A stretch of 64,000 bases of DNA from Shewanella putrefaciens (GCF_016406305.1 NZ_CP066369.1:2002501-2066500); one strand, 5' to 3'. Numbered from the stretch's first letter, positions 23,831 through 34,577 are shown. Translations and numbers: made by a program. Notes: generated by a model from the sequence alone, not told the origin.

Positions 23831-25975
23831 TTAATCTTTTAGCTCAAATATGGCCGAAGACAGCGGCGCGAGTTGCAGTTGAACTTGCCCTTCACCTTGT
23901 TTGATGACCAACTGTGCCGAATGATCTTCAAGCAAATCCTTAAGTGAATAGGCAGCGTCCGTTAACTGCCATTGTGCAATAAGTTGTCTTGGCAGTTTAA
24001 GGGATAATGGTTTTGCGTCGGTTTGGCTAAAGTTACTGACAATAATCAGCTTTTGGCTCGATTTATCGGCAGTATTTGCCTCAAAGCGCACAAAGGCGAA
24101 GGTGCTGTCATCATAACCCGTTGCGGGTTCAGTAGGGCTACGATTCGCGGCATCGAGCGAGTAGTACTGACCTAAAAGTGCCGGCGCCGTTCGGCCCGTG
24201 CTTAAGTTAAGCAGTTTTTGATAGTACGTCCGCAGGGATTTTTCCTGCGCCGTTGATTGGCCGCCATCAAACTTGCCTTCATTCATCCAGCGTTGGTGAG
24301 CGGGTACGCCAGCATAATCAAAGATACTGCTACGGGAGGCGCGGCCAAAACCGAGATCTTGGCTTGCGGCTTCGCCGACTTCCTGGCCGAAATACACTAA
24401 GGTCGGTGATGTGCCAATCGTGGCTGATACCACCATGGCGGGCAGAGCGTAATGGGGATCTACTGCCTCAGTATTCACTGGCGTATTGGCGTTGAGTGAA
24501 CCTAAAAATGCTGCATTACCAATACGTTGCTCATCATGGTTTTCTAAAAAGTGCAGCATGTGGGATTCAATATCTTCAACCTTGGCCTGATCAGCGGCAA
24601 TATTTGCTGTGCTTTTTTTACCCGCCATCACAGCTTTAAGGGTGTCGTAAAGATCCACTTTGTCGTACAGATAATCCATTTTGCCAAGCTGAATATAATC
24701 GCGGTATAGCGCTGGGTTATAGACTTCGGCCAGAATAAAGGCTTCGGGATGGCTATGTTTTATATGACTATTTAAATAGCTCCAAAATTCGACTGGCACC
24801 ATTTCGGCCATATCGTAGCGAAAACCATCCACCCCTAAAGCCAGCCAATATTGGGCAATTTGATTGAACTTGATCCAAGAGTTGGGTAATTCACTCGTTT
24901 GTTGCTGCCAAAAAGCATAGTGCTGCTCGGCGCCGAGTTTGGCATAGCGTGGCGGCAGACTCGGAAAATCCTGTGTGCCATCGGGACGCACACCGTAATT
25001 GATTTTAACTGTCTCATACCAATCATTAATATCGGGTTTAGCGAGGCGTGAGCCATTGCCCGTCCATTTCGCGGGGAATTCCTTAAATTGGCCATCGCTT
25101 AAGGGATGATGTTCGCCCCCTAAGGGTTTTAGGTTTTCCGGTAAGTCAGGCACTTGAAAGCCATGGGCCTGATGGTTTTGAGGCTGATGCTTCTGAGACT
25201 GATGGTTTTCTATCACATAGTAAAAGTTATTATGTTTTGCATATTCAAGTGTTTGATTATCATCCACGCCAAAATCACGGACTCCCTCGGGTTTGCTGAC
25301 CGAGTGATAATGACGGGCCACATGGTTGGGCACTATATCGATAATCACCTTTAACCCTTGCTGATGGGTACGCTTAATCAGCGCTTGAAACTCCTCTAAA
25401 CGCTTAGCGGGATCCACGGCCAGATCGGGATTGACGTTGTAATAATCCTTTACCGCATAGGGCGAGCCCGCGCGGCCTTTGACCACATCGGGATCGTCCG
25501 CACTAACTCCGATGGCACTGTAATCCCCAATCAGAGCATGGTGGGGCACCCCCGTATACCACACATGGGTGACGCCTAACTCTTTGATACTATTAAGTGC
25601 GATATCGTCAATGTCATTAAATTTCCCCACACCGTTTTCGCTAATGGTACCCCAAGGTTTATTGGTTTGATTCTTATTGCCATAGAGGCGGGTAAAAATC
25701 TGATAAACCACAGGTTTCAAGGCGTTGGCTTCTTGAACGGCCCCATCATTGGCTTTTGCTGCAAGCTTTGACGATGTTGTTTGAGCGGTATCAAGCGAGG
25801 CGGGGCTATTATTGCTTGCAAAGCTATTGCTGATAAAACTGTTGGCCTCAAAAGCACTGGCCGCAACACTACTGGCCGCAACACAATTGTTTGCAAAGCC
25901 CGTTAAGGCCAACAGGGTTAAAGCTTGCGACCAAAGATAACTGCGGCGTGTGATCCGCGATAATGGAAAATTCAA
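23831..25975 (-). CDS. exported alpha-amylase (GH13)
   Basis: 714 aa. The N-terminal signal region (about 1-34) is followed by a low-complexity Ser/Ala/Asn linker (about 35-85), then the GH13 TIM barrel (about 88-560) and a C-terminal beta-sandwich. The four conserved regions are intact: DIVPNH (213-218), GFRYD with nucleophile Asp388, acid/base Glu417 (ILAEVYN), and NHD with Asp481. It should cleave alpha-1,4 glucans outside the cytoplasm. Residues about 257-272 are a short Gln/His repeat in a barrel loop. It is the last gene of the receptor-neopullulanase-amylase unit. Confidence 0.9.
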   Translation of the reverse strand: MNFPLSRITRRSYLWSQALTLLALTGFANNCVAASSVAASAFEANSFISNSFASNNSPASLDTAQTTSSKLAAKANDGAVQEANALKPVVYQIFTRLYGNKNQTNKPWGTISENGVGKFNDIDDIALNSIKELGVTHVWYTGVPHHALIGDYSAIGVSADDPDVVKGRAGSPYAVKDYYNVNPDLAVDPAKRLEEFQALIKRTHQQGLKVIIDIVPNHVARHYHSVSKPEGVRDFGVDDNQTLEYAKHNNFYYVIENHQSQKHQPQNHQAHGFQVPDLPENLKPLGGEHHPLSDGQFKEFPAKWTGNGSRLAKPDINDWYETVKINYGVRPDGTQDFPSLPPRYAKLGAEQHYAFWQQQTSELPNSWIKFNQIAQYWLALGVDGFRYDMAEMVPVEFWSYLNSHIKHSHPEAFILAEVYNPALYRDYIQLGKMDYLYDKVDLYDTLKAVMAGKKSTANIAADQAKVEDIESHMLHFLENHDEQRIGNAAFLGSLNANTPVNTEAVDPHYALPAMVVSATIGTSPTLVYFGQEVGEAASQDLGFGRASRSSIFDYAGVPAHQRWMNEGKFDGGQSTAQEKSLRTYYQKLLNLSTGRTAPALLGQYYSLDAANRSPTEPATGYDDSTFAFVRFEANTADKSSQKLIIVSNFSQTDAKPLSLKLPRQLIAQWQLTDAAYSLKDLLEDHSAQLVIKQGEGQVQLQLAPLSSAIFELKD

Positions 25976-26071
25976 TGTGAGATCCTTGTATACGATTTGC
26001 TGTCAAATCAGGCTGCTAAACTATTGCATAGCAGCCAAGTTCATCATTAACAGTGCACTCTTAAGTCTTAA

Positions 26072-28039
26072 TTAGTCGTTATTAATCTCGAGCAGCATTA
26101 TTCCAGCATGAGGCAGATTAAGCGGTTGATTAAGCTTGACCTTATCGCCAGTTAATATCGACATTGCCGCGGCACTGTTACCGAGTACGCTTTTAAAGCG
26201 TGATAAATCAAGCTGCTGCGGCTGATCATTCTTGTGGTAGATCACCATCACTTTATCCGCATCCGCTTGGTGACAGGCATGCTGTTTTGTTGGGGCGGCG
26301 TTATTCGCAAGGCATCTAAATTGTACATATACGCCATCCTGCGGTACAAAATGCAGTAAATCACCCGATTGCAGCGCAGGGGAGTGTTTACGGTAGTTGA
26401 GTAAGGTACGAACAAATTCCTGCGCCTGTGATTGTGCAAGCGTTAAGCCTTGGCCGCTAAAACCACTCACTTTGCTGTTGGCAAATCCGCCGGGGAAGTC
26501 GCTACGCACCACACCGTCGTGACGGCCTTCTTTCGGACTAGTCATTAACACTTCGGTGCCATAAAACAACTGTGGAATACGTTTGGCCGTAAGCACATAG
26601 GTGAGTGCCATCTTGTACAAGTCGATATTTTCGTTCACTAAACTAAAGAGCCGATTGGTGTCGTGATTGCCTTCAAATAGCACTAGCCTACTGGGTGACG
26701 GATAAACCACATCGTTGGCTAACATCTTGTAAAGCTTGATAAAACCTGTATCCCAGCCCTCTGGTTCATTGAGGCTGGCGATCAATTTTTCATACAGCGG
26801 GAAATCCATCAAACTGGGTAAGTCTGAGGTATAACCATCGGGATTGATTTTTCCCTTCTGCCAGTAGGACACGGTAATGGGATTGGCGGTCCATTCCTCG
26901 CCGACAATATTAAAATTCGGGTATTCCTCCATCACGGCCTTAGACCATTTAGCCAAAAAGTCTTTGTCGGCGTAGGAATAAGTATCTTCGCGGATCCCCG
27001 ACAGCCCTGCGTACTCCACCCACCAAAGACTGTTTTGAATAAGATAGGTGGCAAGTTTGGGATTACCTTGATTCAGATCCGGCATAGTGTCGGTAAACCA
27101 GCCGTCGACAAAGTCGGCCTTATCCTGCGCAGCGGCGTAGGGATCTTGCACTGTGGTGCGTCTATGGCTGGTATAGCGGGGCGTATTCTCAATTGCAGGA
27201 TTGTTTAACCAATCTTTACTGGGTAAATCCTTAAGCCACCAATGGTTTGAGCCAATATGGTTGACTACAACGTCCATAATCACGCCAATGCCAAGTTTTT
27301 TGGCCTTAGCGACCAGGGCTTGATAATCCTCGTTGCTCCCAAAGCGGGGATCGACGTGGTATAAATCGGTAATCGAGTAACCGTGGTAGGAATATTGCGC
27401 CTGATTATTTTCAAGTAATGGGTTTATCCATAACTGAGTCACCCCAAGTTTTGCCAGATAATCTAAGTGCTGGTTTATCCCTGCAATGTCACCACCATGG
27501 CGGCCATCGGCGTTATCGGGCGCGGTGCGCTCCAGCATATTCGCTTGATTATCGTTAGTGGGATTACCATTGGCGAATCTATCTGGGGTGATAAGGTAAA
27601 TCACATCCTTATTGCTAAATCCTTGGCGCTCACGGCTGCCAGGTGCCCGAGCTTGCAGGGTATAGGGTAGGCGATAGAGAGTTTTTGGATTTGTTGCGCC
27701 GGATTGGGTGTTGGAAATCAGCAACTCAAAGGTTTGTGGCTCAGCTTGGCTCAGATCTAAATTGATAAAGAGATAGTGAGGATTATCAGTGTGTTCAAGG
27801 CTTTTTAGCGTAATACCTTTCCCTTGGATATCCACCCTAAGCTGCTGGGGTGAGCTTGGTAAATCGCGGCTATAGAGCATCAATTGCAACACAGGATTTT
27901 GCATCCCCGCCCACCAGAAAGCGGGTTCAAGTTTTACATTCGATGATATATTCGGCTCTAAGGTGTTTGCATAGGCCGTATTAAATGAAGAGCAAACCAA
28001 ACAGAAGTAAAACGCTATTAGCCAATATTGACGGATCAT
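26072..28039 (-). CDS. exported cyclomaltodextrinase/neopullulanase-type GH13
   Basis: 655 aa. A signal peptide (1-24, ending TAYAN) is followed by an N-terminal beta-sandwich of the cyclomaltodextrinase type (about 32-130), the GH13 barrel (about 140-555) and a C-terminal domain. Catalytic residues are Asp352 (GIRED), Glu381 (VGEEW) and Asp460 (GNHDTNR), with region I DVVVNH at 256-261. This SusA/neopullulanase-like architecture suggests periplasmic breakdown of maltodextrins imported by the neighbouring receptor. 121 bases separate it from the receptor gene upstream. Confidence 0.9.
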   Translation of the reverse strand: MIRQYWLIAFYFCLVCSSFNTAYANTLEPNISSNVKLEPAFWWAGMQNPVLQLMLYSRDLPSSPQQLRVDIQGKGITLKSLEHTDNPHYLFINLDLSQAEPQTFELLISNTQSGATNPKTLYRLPYTLQARAPGSRERQGFSNKDVIYLITPDRFANGNPTNDNQANMLERTAPDNADGRHGGDIAGINQHLDYLAKLGVTQLWINPLLENNQAQYSYHGYSITDLYHVDPRFGSNEDYQALVAKAKKLGIGVIMDVVVNHIGSNHWWLKDLPSKDWLNNPAIENTPRYTSHRRTTVQDPYAAAQDKADFVDGWFTDTMPDLNQGNPKLATYLIQNSLWWVEYAGLSGIREDTYSYADKDFLAKWSKAVMEEYPNFNIVGEEWTANPITVSYWQKGKINPDGYTSDLPSLMDFPLYEKLIASLNEPEGWDTGFIKLYKMLANDVVYPSPSRLVLFEGNHDTNRLFSLVNENIDLYKMALTYVLTAKRIPQLFYGTEVLMTSPKEGRHDGVVRSDFPGGFANSKVSGFSGQGLTLAQSQAQEFVRTLLNYRKHSPALQSGDLLHFVPQDGVYVQFRCLANNAAPTKQHACHQADADKVMVIYHKNDQPQQLDLSRFKSVLGNSAAAMSILTGDKVKLNQPLNLPHAGIMLLEINND

Positions 28040-28159
28040 AATGTAAGCCTTTTAAAGATAGGTATGTAAAATTCGCTGGCATGATGAATTTTAAAATAGC
28101 TGAAATCTAAATAAGCAAAAGCCTGCTTCTAAATTGAAGCAGGCTTTATTCATAATGAC

Positions 28160-30985
28160 TTACAGAGAATAACTAAAACCTAGGAAATACTGTCTACCGA
28201 AGTATTGAATAGTGCCTGTTTGGTGTTCTTCACCAAAATAGGTTTTGCTTGGCTCATCGGTTAAGTTATTAATTTGGAATAAAAACTTAAGCCCATTTTC
28301 CAGTGCATATGATGCTTGATAATCCACAATTGTTTCAGCATCGAAGAAGGCGAGTTGTGACTCAACTGCAACTTGCTCCGATACATAACCACTGCGATAT
28401 CTCATGCTCACGCGGGTATCGAATCCGTCCAATGTATAAAATAAGGTTGTATTCAATACATCTTCTGATAGACCTGGCAATGGAATGGTTAAGTTTGATC
28501 CACTTAAGTCGGTAGTAAATTCCACTTCACTGTCTGAATAGGAGTAACTACCAGTAAAACCAAGACCACTCAATGGTGATGGAAGGAAATCAAACACTTG
28601 GGTATAACCCAATTCGATACCACGAATATAACCGCCATTGTCGTTGTTGATCGCAGTTTGATATTGACCTTCATCCTTCACAACAGGGAATTCTACGCCA
28701 TTATCAACAATAGTATCGGGAACAATAAATCCATTACCTTCAAAGTCATAAGGTTGAATAGTAAAGTCGTTAATGAAAGATTTAATATCTTTGTAGAACA
28801 AGGCTACAACGACCGCACCTTCAGATTCTTCAAAGTAGTGCTCGTAGGACAAGTCATATTGATCCGCATAGAAAGGATCTAATAGCGGACTGGTATTACC
28901 CCACGCATTGTACTTTTTATATCCTTCTGTGGAGGCATTATCGTACCAAGACCCCATACCAGACTTTAATTTGTTAATCGGAGGACGTGACATCACTGAT
29001 GCTGCAGCAAAACGCAGTTGATCGTTTTCAGTCAGGTGGAAGGTTAAGTTGAGTGATGGCAGATAATCGGTATAGGTTTGACCAACTTCATTGCGGATAT
29101 AATCCGTGCTCACGACACCCAACTCATCGGTAATCGCTTCGCCTAGACCATAGCCAACTTGTTGTAGACCTTTACTGCTTTGGTCTGTGTGAACAACACG
29201 CACACCCAGGTTACCTGTGACTTTAATATCGCCTAAGTCAAAATCAAGATTACCTTGAACATAACCCGCTAGTACGTCTTCATTCACCGAACCACTTTGG
29301 ATCATTGTCCAGTTGTTATCCCAATTTGCCGTTGGGGTAAAGGGTGATTGACCCGTTGCTGCCAATTGTGCGTTAACAAGTTCAAGCGCTTTATCAAAGT
29401 CAATTGCAAGGAAACTAGGGTAGCCAGAGAGCTCTCCACCAAAATCAACCACTTTAGCCATATCGCTGTTGAGCGTTAGAGCTGGTTGGTTACTTGGATT
29501 TGGATCATATTCAAAACCGTAGCCTGCTTGTGAGCGTTGAGCGTTAAACTCGCGCTCAGCATAGCGCACACCAAAATCAACTGAAGAAATAAAGCTGGTG
29601 TCTAAAACATAGTTAAAGTCTAATTTATAGGCGACAAGATCATTTTGCTGATTATAGGGCCACATACCCACTTGTTTTAGACCCAGAGTGGCGGTATCGG
29701 TATAGTCGTTGGTAAAGCTGACATCCGCAGGACTTAAGCCATTGAGTTGATACGTAACGGATTCTGCCGAACGAACTTCATTACCAATGTCATCGTACAA
29801 TATGGCGCGGGTGCCGCCGTTGACAAACTCGCCATCGGCTTTTGAATAGCTCACATCAGCAGCGACGGTTAGTGCACCGCCATTGTTCCACTCGACATTG
29901 ACTGAACCCGATGTGAGTTCGGAATACTTAGAGTCGTTATCGTTGATAACGAAAATAGAAAAATCATCAGTACTATCGGTAGCTACAGAAACAGTACCAC
30001 CTGTCATTGATCCATTTTCGACAACGGCATCACTGATAGTGCCATTCTTCAATGACTTAACACGGAAACCACGGGCAAAGTTTTCAGAAGTGAACTTTGA
30101 ATGGAATAGATCGCCCTTGACGCTCAGACTATCGACAGGCTGCCAATGGATCGCAGCCATGTAGCCATCACGGGTATCATCCCCCCCTTTTTGCTGCATT
30201 TCAAAACCTTCACTGATTGATTCAGTGGTGCCATCACCGTCGACATCTTTTTTATCATCATTAAAACGTAAGCCGATGAATTGGCTAGCGACATAAGGTT
30301 GATACAAGTGCGCATAGCCGAGAGCGACCCCAAGCGTGTCTTCCAGAAACTTACCTTGATAAGCAAAACTTAGGCGATTGCCATATTGCTCGGCGTCGGA
30401 AATTTCATCGGCTCTGTCATTGAAACTACCGCGGGCATTGATGTTAAATGATTGGTCTTTATCACTTTTAAGAGGGTCTGCAGTTTTTAATTCCACAGTA
30501 CCAGCAACGCCACCTTCAATGAGTGATGCTTTTGGTGTTTTATAGACGGCAGCTTGGCTAATTAATTCAGATGGGTATTGATCAAACTCAATGGCGCGTT
30601 TGCCACCCGTTGTGACTTGTTCATGTCCATTGAGAGTTGCGAATACAAAATCACCATCTAGGCCACGAATATTCAGACCACTGGCTTGACCGCCTGTTCT
30701 CACCGCAGTCACACCGGGTAAGCGCGTTAGAGCATCGGCGATGGATTGATCGGGTAGTGCACCAAGATCATCGGCTGAGATAGATTCCGAGACAGTATCA
30801 CCAAATCGTTTATCATTGAGCGATTTGATAACACTGGTTCTAAAGCCTTTAACTTCAATTACTTCAATTTCAGCTTCTTTTGCCTTAGCCTCTTTATCTG
30901 CCACTGCATCTGCGGCGTAGGAATGCATGCTAGCACCTGCAGCGACGAGCGCTAAGGTCAGCAAACTGGGTTTAAATCGCATCAT
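28160..30985 (-). CDS. TonB-dependent receptor, probable maltodextrin transporter
   Basis: 941 aa. Signal peptide (1-24, ending SYAAD), a short linker, a plug domain (about 55-170; PDQSIADALTRLPGVTAVRTGG) and a 22-strand barrel ending in GFSYSL. The layout fits the TIGR01782 (Xanthomonas/Caulobacter) group used for glycans. It imports its ligand across the outer membrane using ExbBD-TonB energy. The substrate is inferred from the flanking GH13 enzymes. It is the first gene of the minus-strand mal unit, with LacI-type palindromes in its upstream region. Confidence 0.92.
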   Translation of the reverse strand: MMRFKPSLLTLALVAAGASMHSYAADAVADKEAKAKEAEIEVIEVKGFRTSVIKSLNDKRFGDTVSESISADDLGALPDQSIADALTRLPGVTAVRTGGQASGLNIRGLDGDFVFATLNGHEQVTTGGKRAIEFDQYPSELISQAAVYKTPKASLIEGGVAGTVELKTADPLKSDKDQSFNINARGSFNDRADEISDAEQYGNRLSFAYQGKFLEDTLGVALGYAHLYQPYVASQFIGLRFNDDKKDVDGDGTTESISEGFEMQQKGGDDTRDGYMAAIHWQPVDSLSVKGDLFHSKFTSENFARGFRVKSLKNGTISDAVVENGSMTGGTVSVATDSTDDFSIFVINDNDSKYSELTSGSVNVEWNNGGALTVAADVSYSKADGEFVNGGTRAILYDDIGNEVRSAESVTYQLNGLSPADVSFTNDYTDTATLGLKQVGMWPYNQQNDLVAYKLDFNYVLDTSFISSVDFGVRYAEREFNAQRSQAGYGFEYDPNPSNQPALTLNSDMAKVVDFGGELSGYPSFLAIDFDKALELVNAQLAATGQSPFTPTANWDNNWTMIQSGSVNEDVLAGYVQGNLDFDLGDIKVTGNLGVRVVHTDQSSKGLQQVGYGLGEAITDELGVVSTDYIRNEVGQTYTDYLPSLNLTFHLTENDQLRFAAASVMSRPPINKLKSGMGSWYDNASTEGYKKYNAWGNTSPLLDPFYADQYDLSYEHYFEESEGAVVVALFYKDIKSFINDFTIQPYDFEGNGFIVPDTIVDNGVEFPVVKDEGQYQTAINNDNGGYIRGIELGYTQVFDFLPSPLSGLGFTGSYSYSDSEVEFTTDLSGSNLTIPLPGLSEDVLNTTLFYTLDGFDTRVSMRYRSGYVSEQVAVESQLAFFDAETIVDYQASYALENGLKFLFQINNLTDEPSKTYFGEEHQTGTIQYFGRQYFLGFSYSL

Positions 30986-31180
30986 ATCTTTCTTCCCCTT
31001 GAAGTCGCTTTTATCGCTTTTATCGCTTTTATAGAGCGTTTTATCGTTATCACCGCGTTATCTATGCGGCCTTTTTTGGTATCTCGGCGCTTAATTGACT
31101 GCATAAGTGCTGCGTTTATGACCAAATTGTTATGCAACGGTGAAGATACTACTCCCGAGTTTCTCGCTGTCACAATATTG

Positions 31181-31194
31181 TGCATACGTATTCA
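31181..31194. promoter_or_regulatory. candidate MalR-type operator 1
   Basis: TGCATACGTATTCA, one mismatch from the perfect palindrome at 31330. It lies about 195 bases upstream of the receptor start in the divergent region. Confidence 0.5.
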
Positions 31195-31329
31195 ATCCGC
31201 CTTCGGCTCCGTAAACGGCCGCTTTAGGGCAATAAATGCGCTGGTGGAATAGAAAAATTTATCACATAAATCATTGTTAATTATAGGCTAAATTTATATG
31301 GGTTTTGTGGGCTTTTCGGTGCTCGGCAT

Positions 31330-31343
31330 TGCATACGTATGCA
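31330..31343. promoter_or_regulatory. candidate MalR-type operator 2
   Basis: TGCATACGTATGCA, a perfect 14-bp palindrome with a central CG, as in LacI-family operators. It lies 148 bases before the alpha-glucosidase gene. A half-site ACGTATGC follows at about 31371. No lacI-type regulator gene lies in the window. Confidence 0.6.
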
Positions 31344-31491
31344 GGTGTATTGAACCTTATTTCCCTCTTCACGTATGCTCGGTGTCACAAAATAAAGTCG
31401 CAGCGCCTTTACTCTACAGTAACAATGCCGTAACTGTTGATATGAGTCTTTCTGGGTTAGCTCGCTGAAGAATAATGATAAAGGGGCAACA

Positions 31492-33114
31492 ATGAGTGAG
31501 TTAACTTGGTGGCGTGGAGCCGTGATCTATCAAATCTACCCACGCAGCCTTTTGGATACCAATGGCGATGGTGTCGGCGATTTGCGCGGTATTATTACTA
31601 AGTTAGATTACATTGCTAGCCTGAATGTCGATGCCATTTGGATTTCGCCTTTCTTTAAATCGCCGATGGCGGACTTTGGTTACGATATCAGTGATTATCG
31701 CGAAGTGGATCCGCTCTTTGGTTCGATGCAGGATTTTGATGAACTGATTGAAAAAGCGCATCAACGTGGGATTAAGGTCATTATCGATCAAGTGCTAAGC
31801 CACACCTCAGATCAGCATGCTTGGTTTATCGAGAGTAGAGAAAGCCGGAGCAATCCCAAGGCAGACTGGTATGTATGGGCCGATCCTAAGGACGACGGTA
31901 CCGCCCCTAACAACTGGTTAGCCATTTTCGGTGGCTGTGCCTGGGAGTGGGAGCCGCGCAGACAACAATACTATTTACATAACTTCCTGCGTAGCCAACC
32001 CGATATTAATTTCCATAACCCGCAGGTGCGCCAAGCTGTGCTGGATAATGTCGAGTTCTGGCTTAAAAAGGGCGTCGATGGTTTCCGCTTAGATGCGATT
32101 ACCTTCTGTTATCACGATGAGCAGCTCAGGGATAATCCTGCCAAGCCTAAGGATAAACGTCAGGGCCGAGGTTTTAGTGAAGATAATCCTTACGCCTATC
32201 AATATCATTATTACAATAATGACCGACCACAAACTATTCAGTTTATTGAAGATCTGCGTAAGCTTATCAACCGCTATCCCGGTGCCGTTACCTTAGGTGA
32301 AGTGTCCGCCGAAGACTCGCTCGCCGTAATGGCCGCCTACACTAAGGGCGAAGATCGTTTGCATATGGCCTACAGTTTTGAGCTGTTAACCGAGGATTAT
32401 AGCGCTGCCTATATTCGCCAAACGGTCGAAGCATTAGAGGCCAGTATCGGCGATGGTTGGCCCTGCTGGGCAATAGGCAACCATGATGTGCAACGGGTGG
32501 CGAGCCGTTGGGGGCAGGGTATCCCCGATTCGGATTGCGTCAAAATGCTCAATGCTATGCTCAGTTCCCTGCGTGGCAGTGTGTGTAGCTACCAAGGTGA
32601 AGAGCTGGGATTAACCGAAGCGCCCATAGAATACCATGAGCTGCAGGACCCCTTCGGCAAAACCTTCTGGCCAATGTTTAAGGGGCGAGATGGTTGCCGT
32701 ACTCCTATGCCTTGGCAACAGCATGAAGATTTCGGTGGCTTTAGCCAGGTATCGCCTTGGTTGCCCGTGGCCGCAGCCCACCGAGAATTCGCCGTAGATG
32801 TGCAAGAAGCCAATCCAGATTCCACGCTCAATGGTTATCGTCGCTTCCTTGCGTGGCGTAAATCCCAGCCTGTGCTTATCGAGGGGGATATTCAATTTAT
32901 CGATGCACCCGAGCCGTTATTGGTTTTTGTGCGCAGCTTAGGACAACAGCGCGTGTTGGTCTGCTTTAACCTTATGGCGGCAGATACCACGCTCAGTCTG
33001 GCGGGGCTTGAGATACAACAGGAACTCACGGGGCACGGGTTGAAAACCGCGCAATTAGCCGGAGAAATGTTGAAGTTTGCCGCATTTGCCTGCTATTACG
33101 CGGTGTTAAAGTAA
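31492..33114 (+). CDS. cytoplasmic alpha-glucosidase (GH13, oligo-glucosidase type)
   Basis: 540 aa, no signal peptide. GH13 barrel with YPRSLLDTNGDGVGDLRGI near the start, typical of subfamily 23/oligo-1,6-glucosidases. Catalytic residues are Asp201 (GFRLD), Glu270 (LGE) and Asp332 (NHD). Region I reads DQVLSH, with Ser in place of the usual Asn, as in the Halomonas alpha-glucosidase. It should release glucose from maltose and short maltodextrins after uptake. AAGGGG precedes the ATG. It is followed by the sugar transporter and is divergent from the receptor unit. Confidence 0.92.
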   Translation: MSELTWWRGAVIYQIYPRSLLDTNGDGVGDLRGIITKLDYIASLNVDAIWISPFFKSPMADFGYDISDYREVDPLFGSMQDFDELIEKAHQRGIKVIIDQVLSHTSDQHAWFIESRESRSNPKADWYVWADPKDDGTAPNNWLAIFGGCAWEWEPRRQQYYLHNFLRSQPDINFHNPQVRQAVLDNVEFWLKKGVDGFRLDAITFCYHDEQLRDNPAKPKDKRQGRGFSEDNPYAYQYHYYNNDRPQTIQFIEDLRKLINRYPGAVTLGEVSAEDSLAVMAAYTKGEDRLHMAYSFELLTEDYSAAYIRQTVEALEASIGDGWPCWAIGNHDVQRVASRWGQGIPDSDCVKMLNAMLSSLRGSVCSYQGEELGLTEAPIEYHELQDPFGKTFWPMFKGRDGCRTPMPWQQHEDFGGFSQVSPWLPVAAAHREFAVDVQEANPDSTLNGYRRFLAWRKSQPVLIEGDIQFIDAPEPLLVFVRSLGQQRVLVCFNLMAADTTLSLAGLEIQQELTGHGLKTAQLAGEMLKFAAFACYYAVLK

Positions 33115-33256
33115 AAAAGTTTCAACTTAAGTTGGGTGGGGTGGTATAGATACGGGATCTTTACCTCCTATCCTTGTACGACAAACGCCCAATGGGCATG
33201 GGAAGCAGTGCCGATTTATCCCCATAGATAATAAAAACATTATAGAGAGTACTATT

Positions 33257-34528
33257 ATGGCGTCATCAATTAACACTAGTAGCCCCACGAGCAGCGTGAG
33301 CGATGCCGGAAACGGTAACTATCGTTTCGCACTCGTGTCATTGACTTCACTGTTTTTTATGTGGGGTTTTATCACCTGTTTAAACGATATCCTGATCCCG
33401 CATCTTAAAGCGGTATTTTCATTGAACTATACCCAGGCGATGTTGATCCAGTTTTGCTTCTTCGGTGCTTATTTTCTGGTGTCTATCCCCGCGGGGAATT
33501 TAGTGAAAAAGCTGGGTTACCAGAAGGGAATTGTCACAGGTTTAGTGATTGCCAGTATAGGTTGTGCGCTGTTTTATCCCGCGGCAACACTGGCGACTTA
33601 CGGTTTATTCCTTGCGGCCTTATTTGTGCTCGCATCTGGGATCACCATACTCCAAGTGGCGGCGAACCCCTATGTTAATGCGCTGGGGAGCAGCGAGACC
33701 GCCTCGAGTCGTTTGAATTTAACCCAAGCATTTAACTCTTTGGGGACGACGGTTGCGCCATTCTTTGGGTCAATATTGATTTTATCCGTTGCGGCATCGG
33801 TTTCGGCGGATTTAGCCCAAGCCAATGCTGAAGCGGAAGTGGTGAAATTACCTTACTTGCTGCTCTCTGCGGCGTTAGCGGTTTTAGCCATCATTTTTGC
33901 TAAGTTAAATTTACCCACTATTCGTGAACATACCGAGGGTGCGTTGGGGGAAACTCAGACTCACTTAGGCAAGACGAGCGCACTGCAGAGTACGCACCTG
34001 GTACTGGGTGCCGTAGGCATCTTCGTTTATGTCGGGGCGGAAGTGTCGATCGGCAGTTTCCTCGTTAACTTCTTAGGTGAGTCGCATATTGCCGCTATGC
34101 CAGAGGAACAAGCGGCTCATTATATTGCCTATTATTGGGGCGGCGCTATGGTAGGGCGGTTTATTGGCTCGGCTGTGATGCAAAAAATTCCGGCGGGAAC
34201 CGTGCTCGCTTTTAATGCCCTCATGGCGGCGTTACTTGTCGTTATTGCTATGACCACCAGTGGCAGTGTGGCCATGTGGGCGATTTTGGGGGTTGGCTTA
34301 TTTAACTCTATTATGTTCCCAACCATCTTTAGTCTCGCGCTGCGGGATTTGGGGCCCCATACGTCACAGGGGAGCGGTATTTTGTGTTTGGCCATTGTTG
34401 GCGGCGCGGTTGTGCCATTACTTCAAGGTGTGCTGGCCGATAATTTGGGTATTCAACTGGCCTTTATTTTGCCAGTGATCTGCTACGGTTTTATTTTGTT
34501 CTACGGTGCCAAAGGCTCAAAAATGTAG
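33257..34528 (+). CDS. sugar MFS transporter (FHS/FucP-GluP type)
   Basis: 423 aa with about 12 membrane helices. The motifs [19 protein letters not shown] and [10 protein letters not shown], and the conserved region [21 protein letters not shown], identify the fucose/glucose/galactose:H+ symporter family. In this locus it probably brings maltose or glucose released in the periplasm across the inner membrane. It lies 142 bases after the alpha-glucosidase on the same strand and ends at a strong terminator. Confidence 0.9.
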   Translation: MASSINTSSPTSSVSDAGNGNYRFALVSLTSLFFMWGFITCLNDILIPHLKAVFSLNYTQAMLIQFCFFGAYFLVSIPAGNLVKKLGYQKGIVTGLVIASIGCALFYPAATLATYGLFLAALFVLASGITILQVAANPYVNALGSSETASSRLNLTQAFNSLGTTVAPFFGSILILSVAASVSADLAQANAEAEVVKLPYLLLSAALAVLAIIFAKLNLPTIREHTEGALGETQTHLGKTSALQSTHLVLGAVGIFVYVGAEVSIGSFLVNFLGESHIAAMPEEQAAHYIAYYWGGAMVGRFIGSAVMQKIPAGTVLAFNALMAALLVVIAMTTSGSVAMWAILGVGLFNSIMFPTIFSLALRDLGPHTSQGSGILCLAIVGGAVVPLLQGVLADNLGIQLAFILPVICYGFILFYGAKGSKM

Positions 34529-34548
34529 AGAGTTAAACGGCCTGACCT

Positions 34549-34577
34549 AAAAAGCGATCCATAGGATCGCTTTTTTT
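34549..34577 (+). terminator. Rho-independent terminator after the MFS transporter
   Basis: AAAAGCGATCC/GGATCGC stem followed by TTTTTTT, 20 bases after the stop codon. Confidence 0.85.

Noticed and set aside
25154..25240. repeated Gln/His codons as a separate repeat feature or insertion element
   Set aside because: They are in frame inside the alpha-amylase gene and fit a loop expansion; no mobile element ends are seen.
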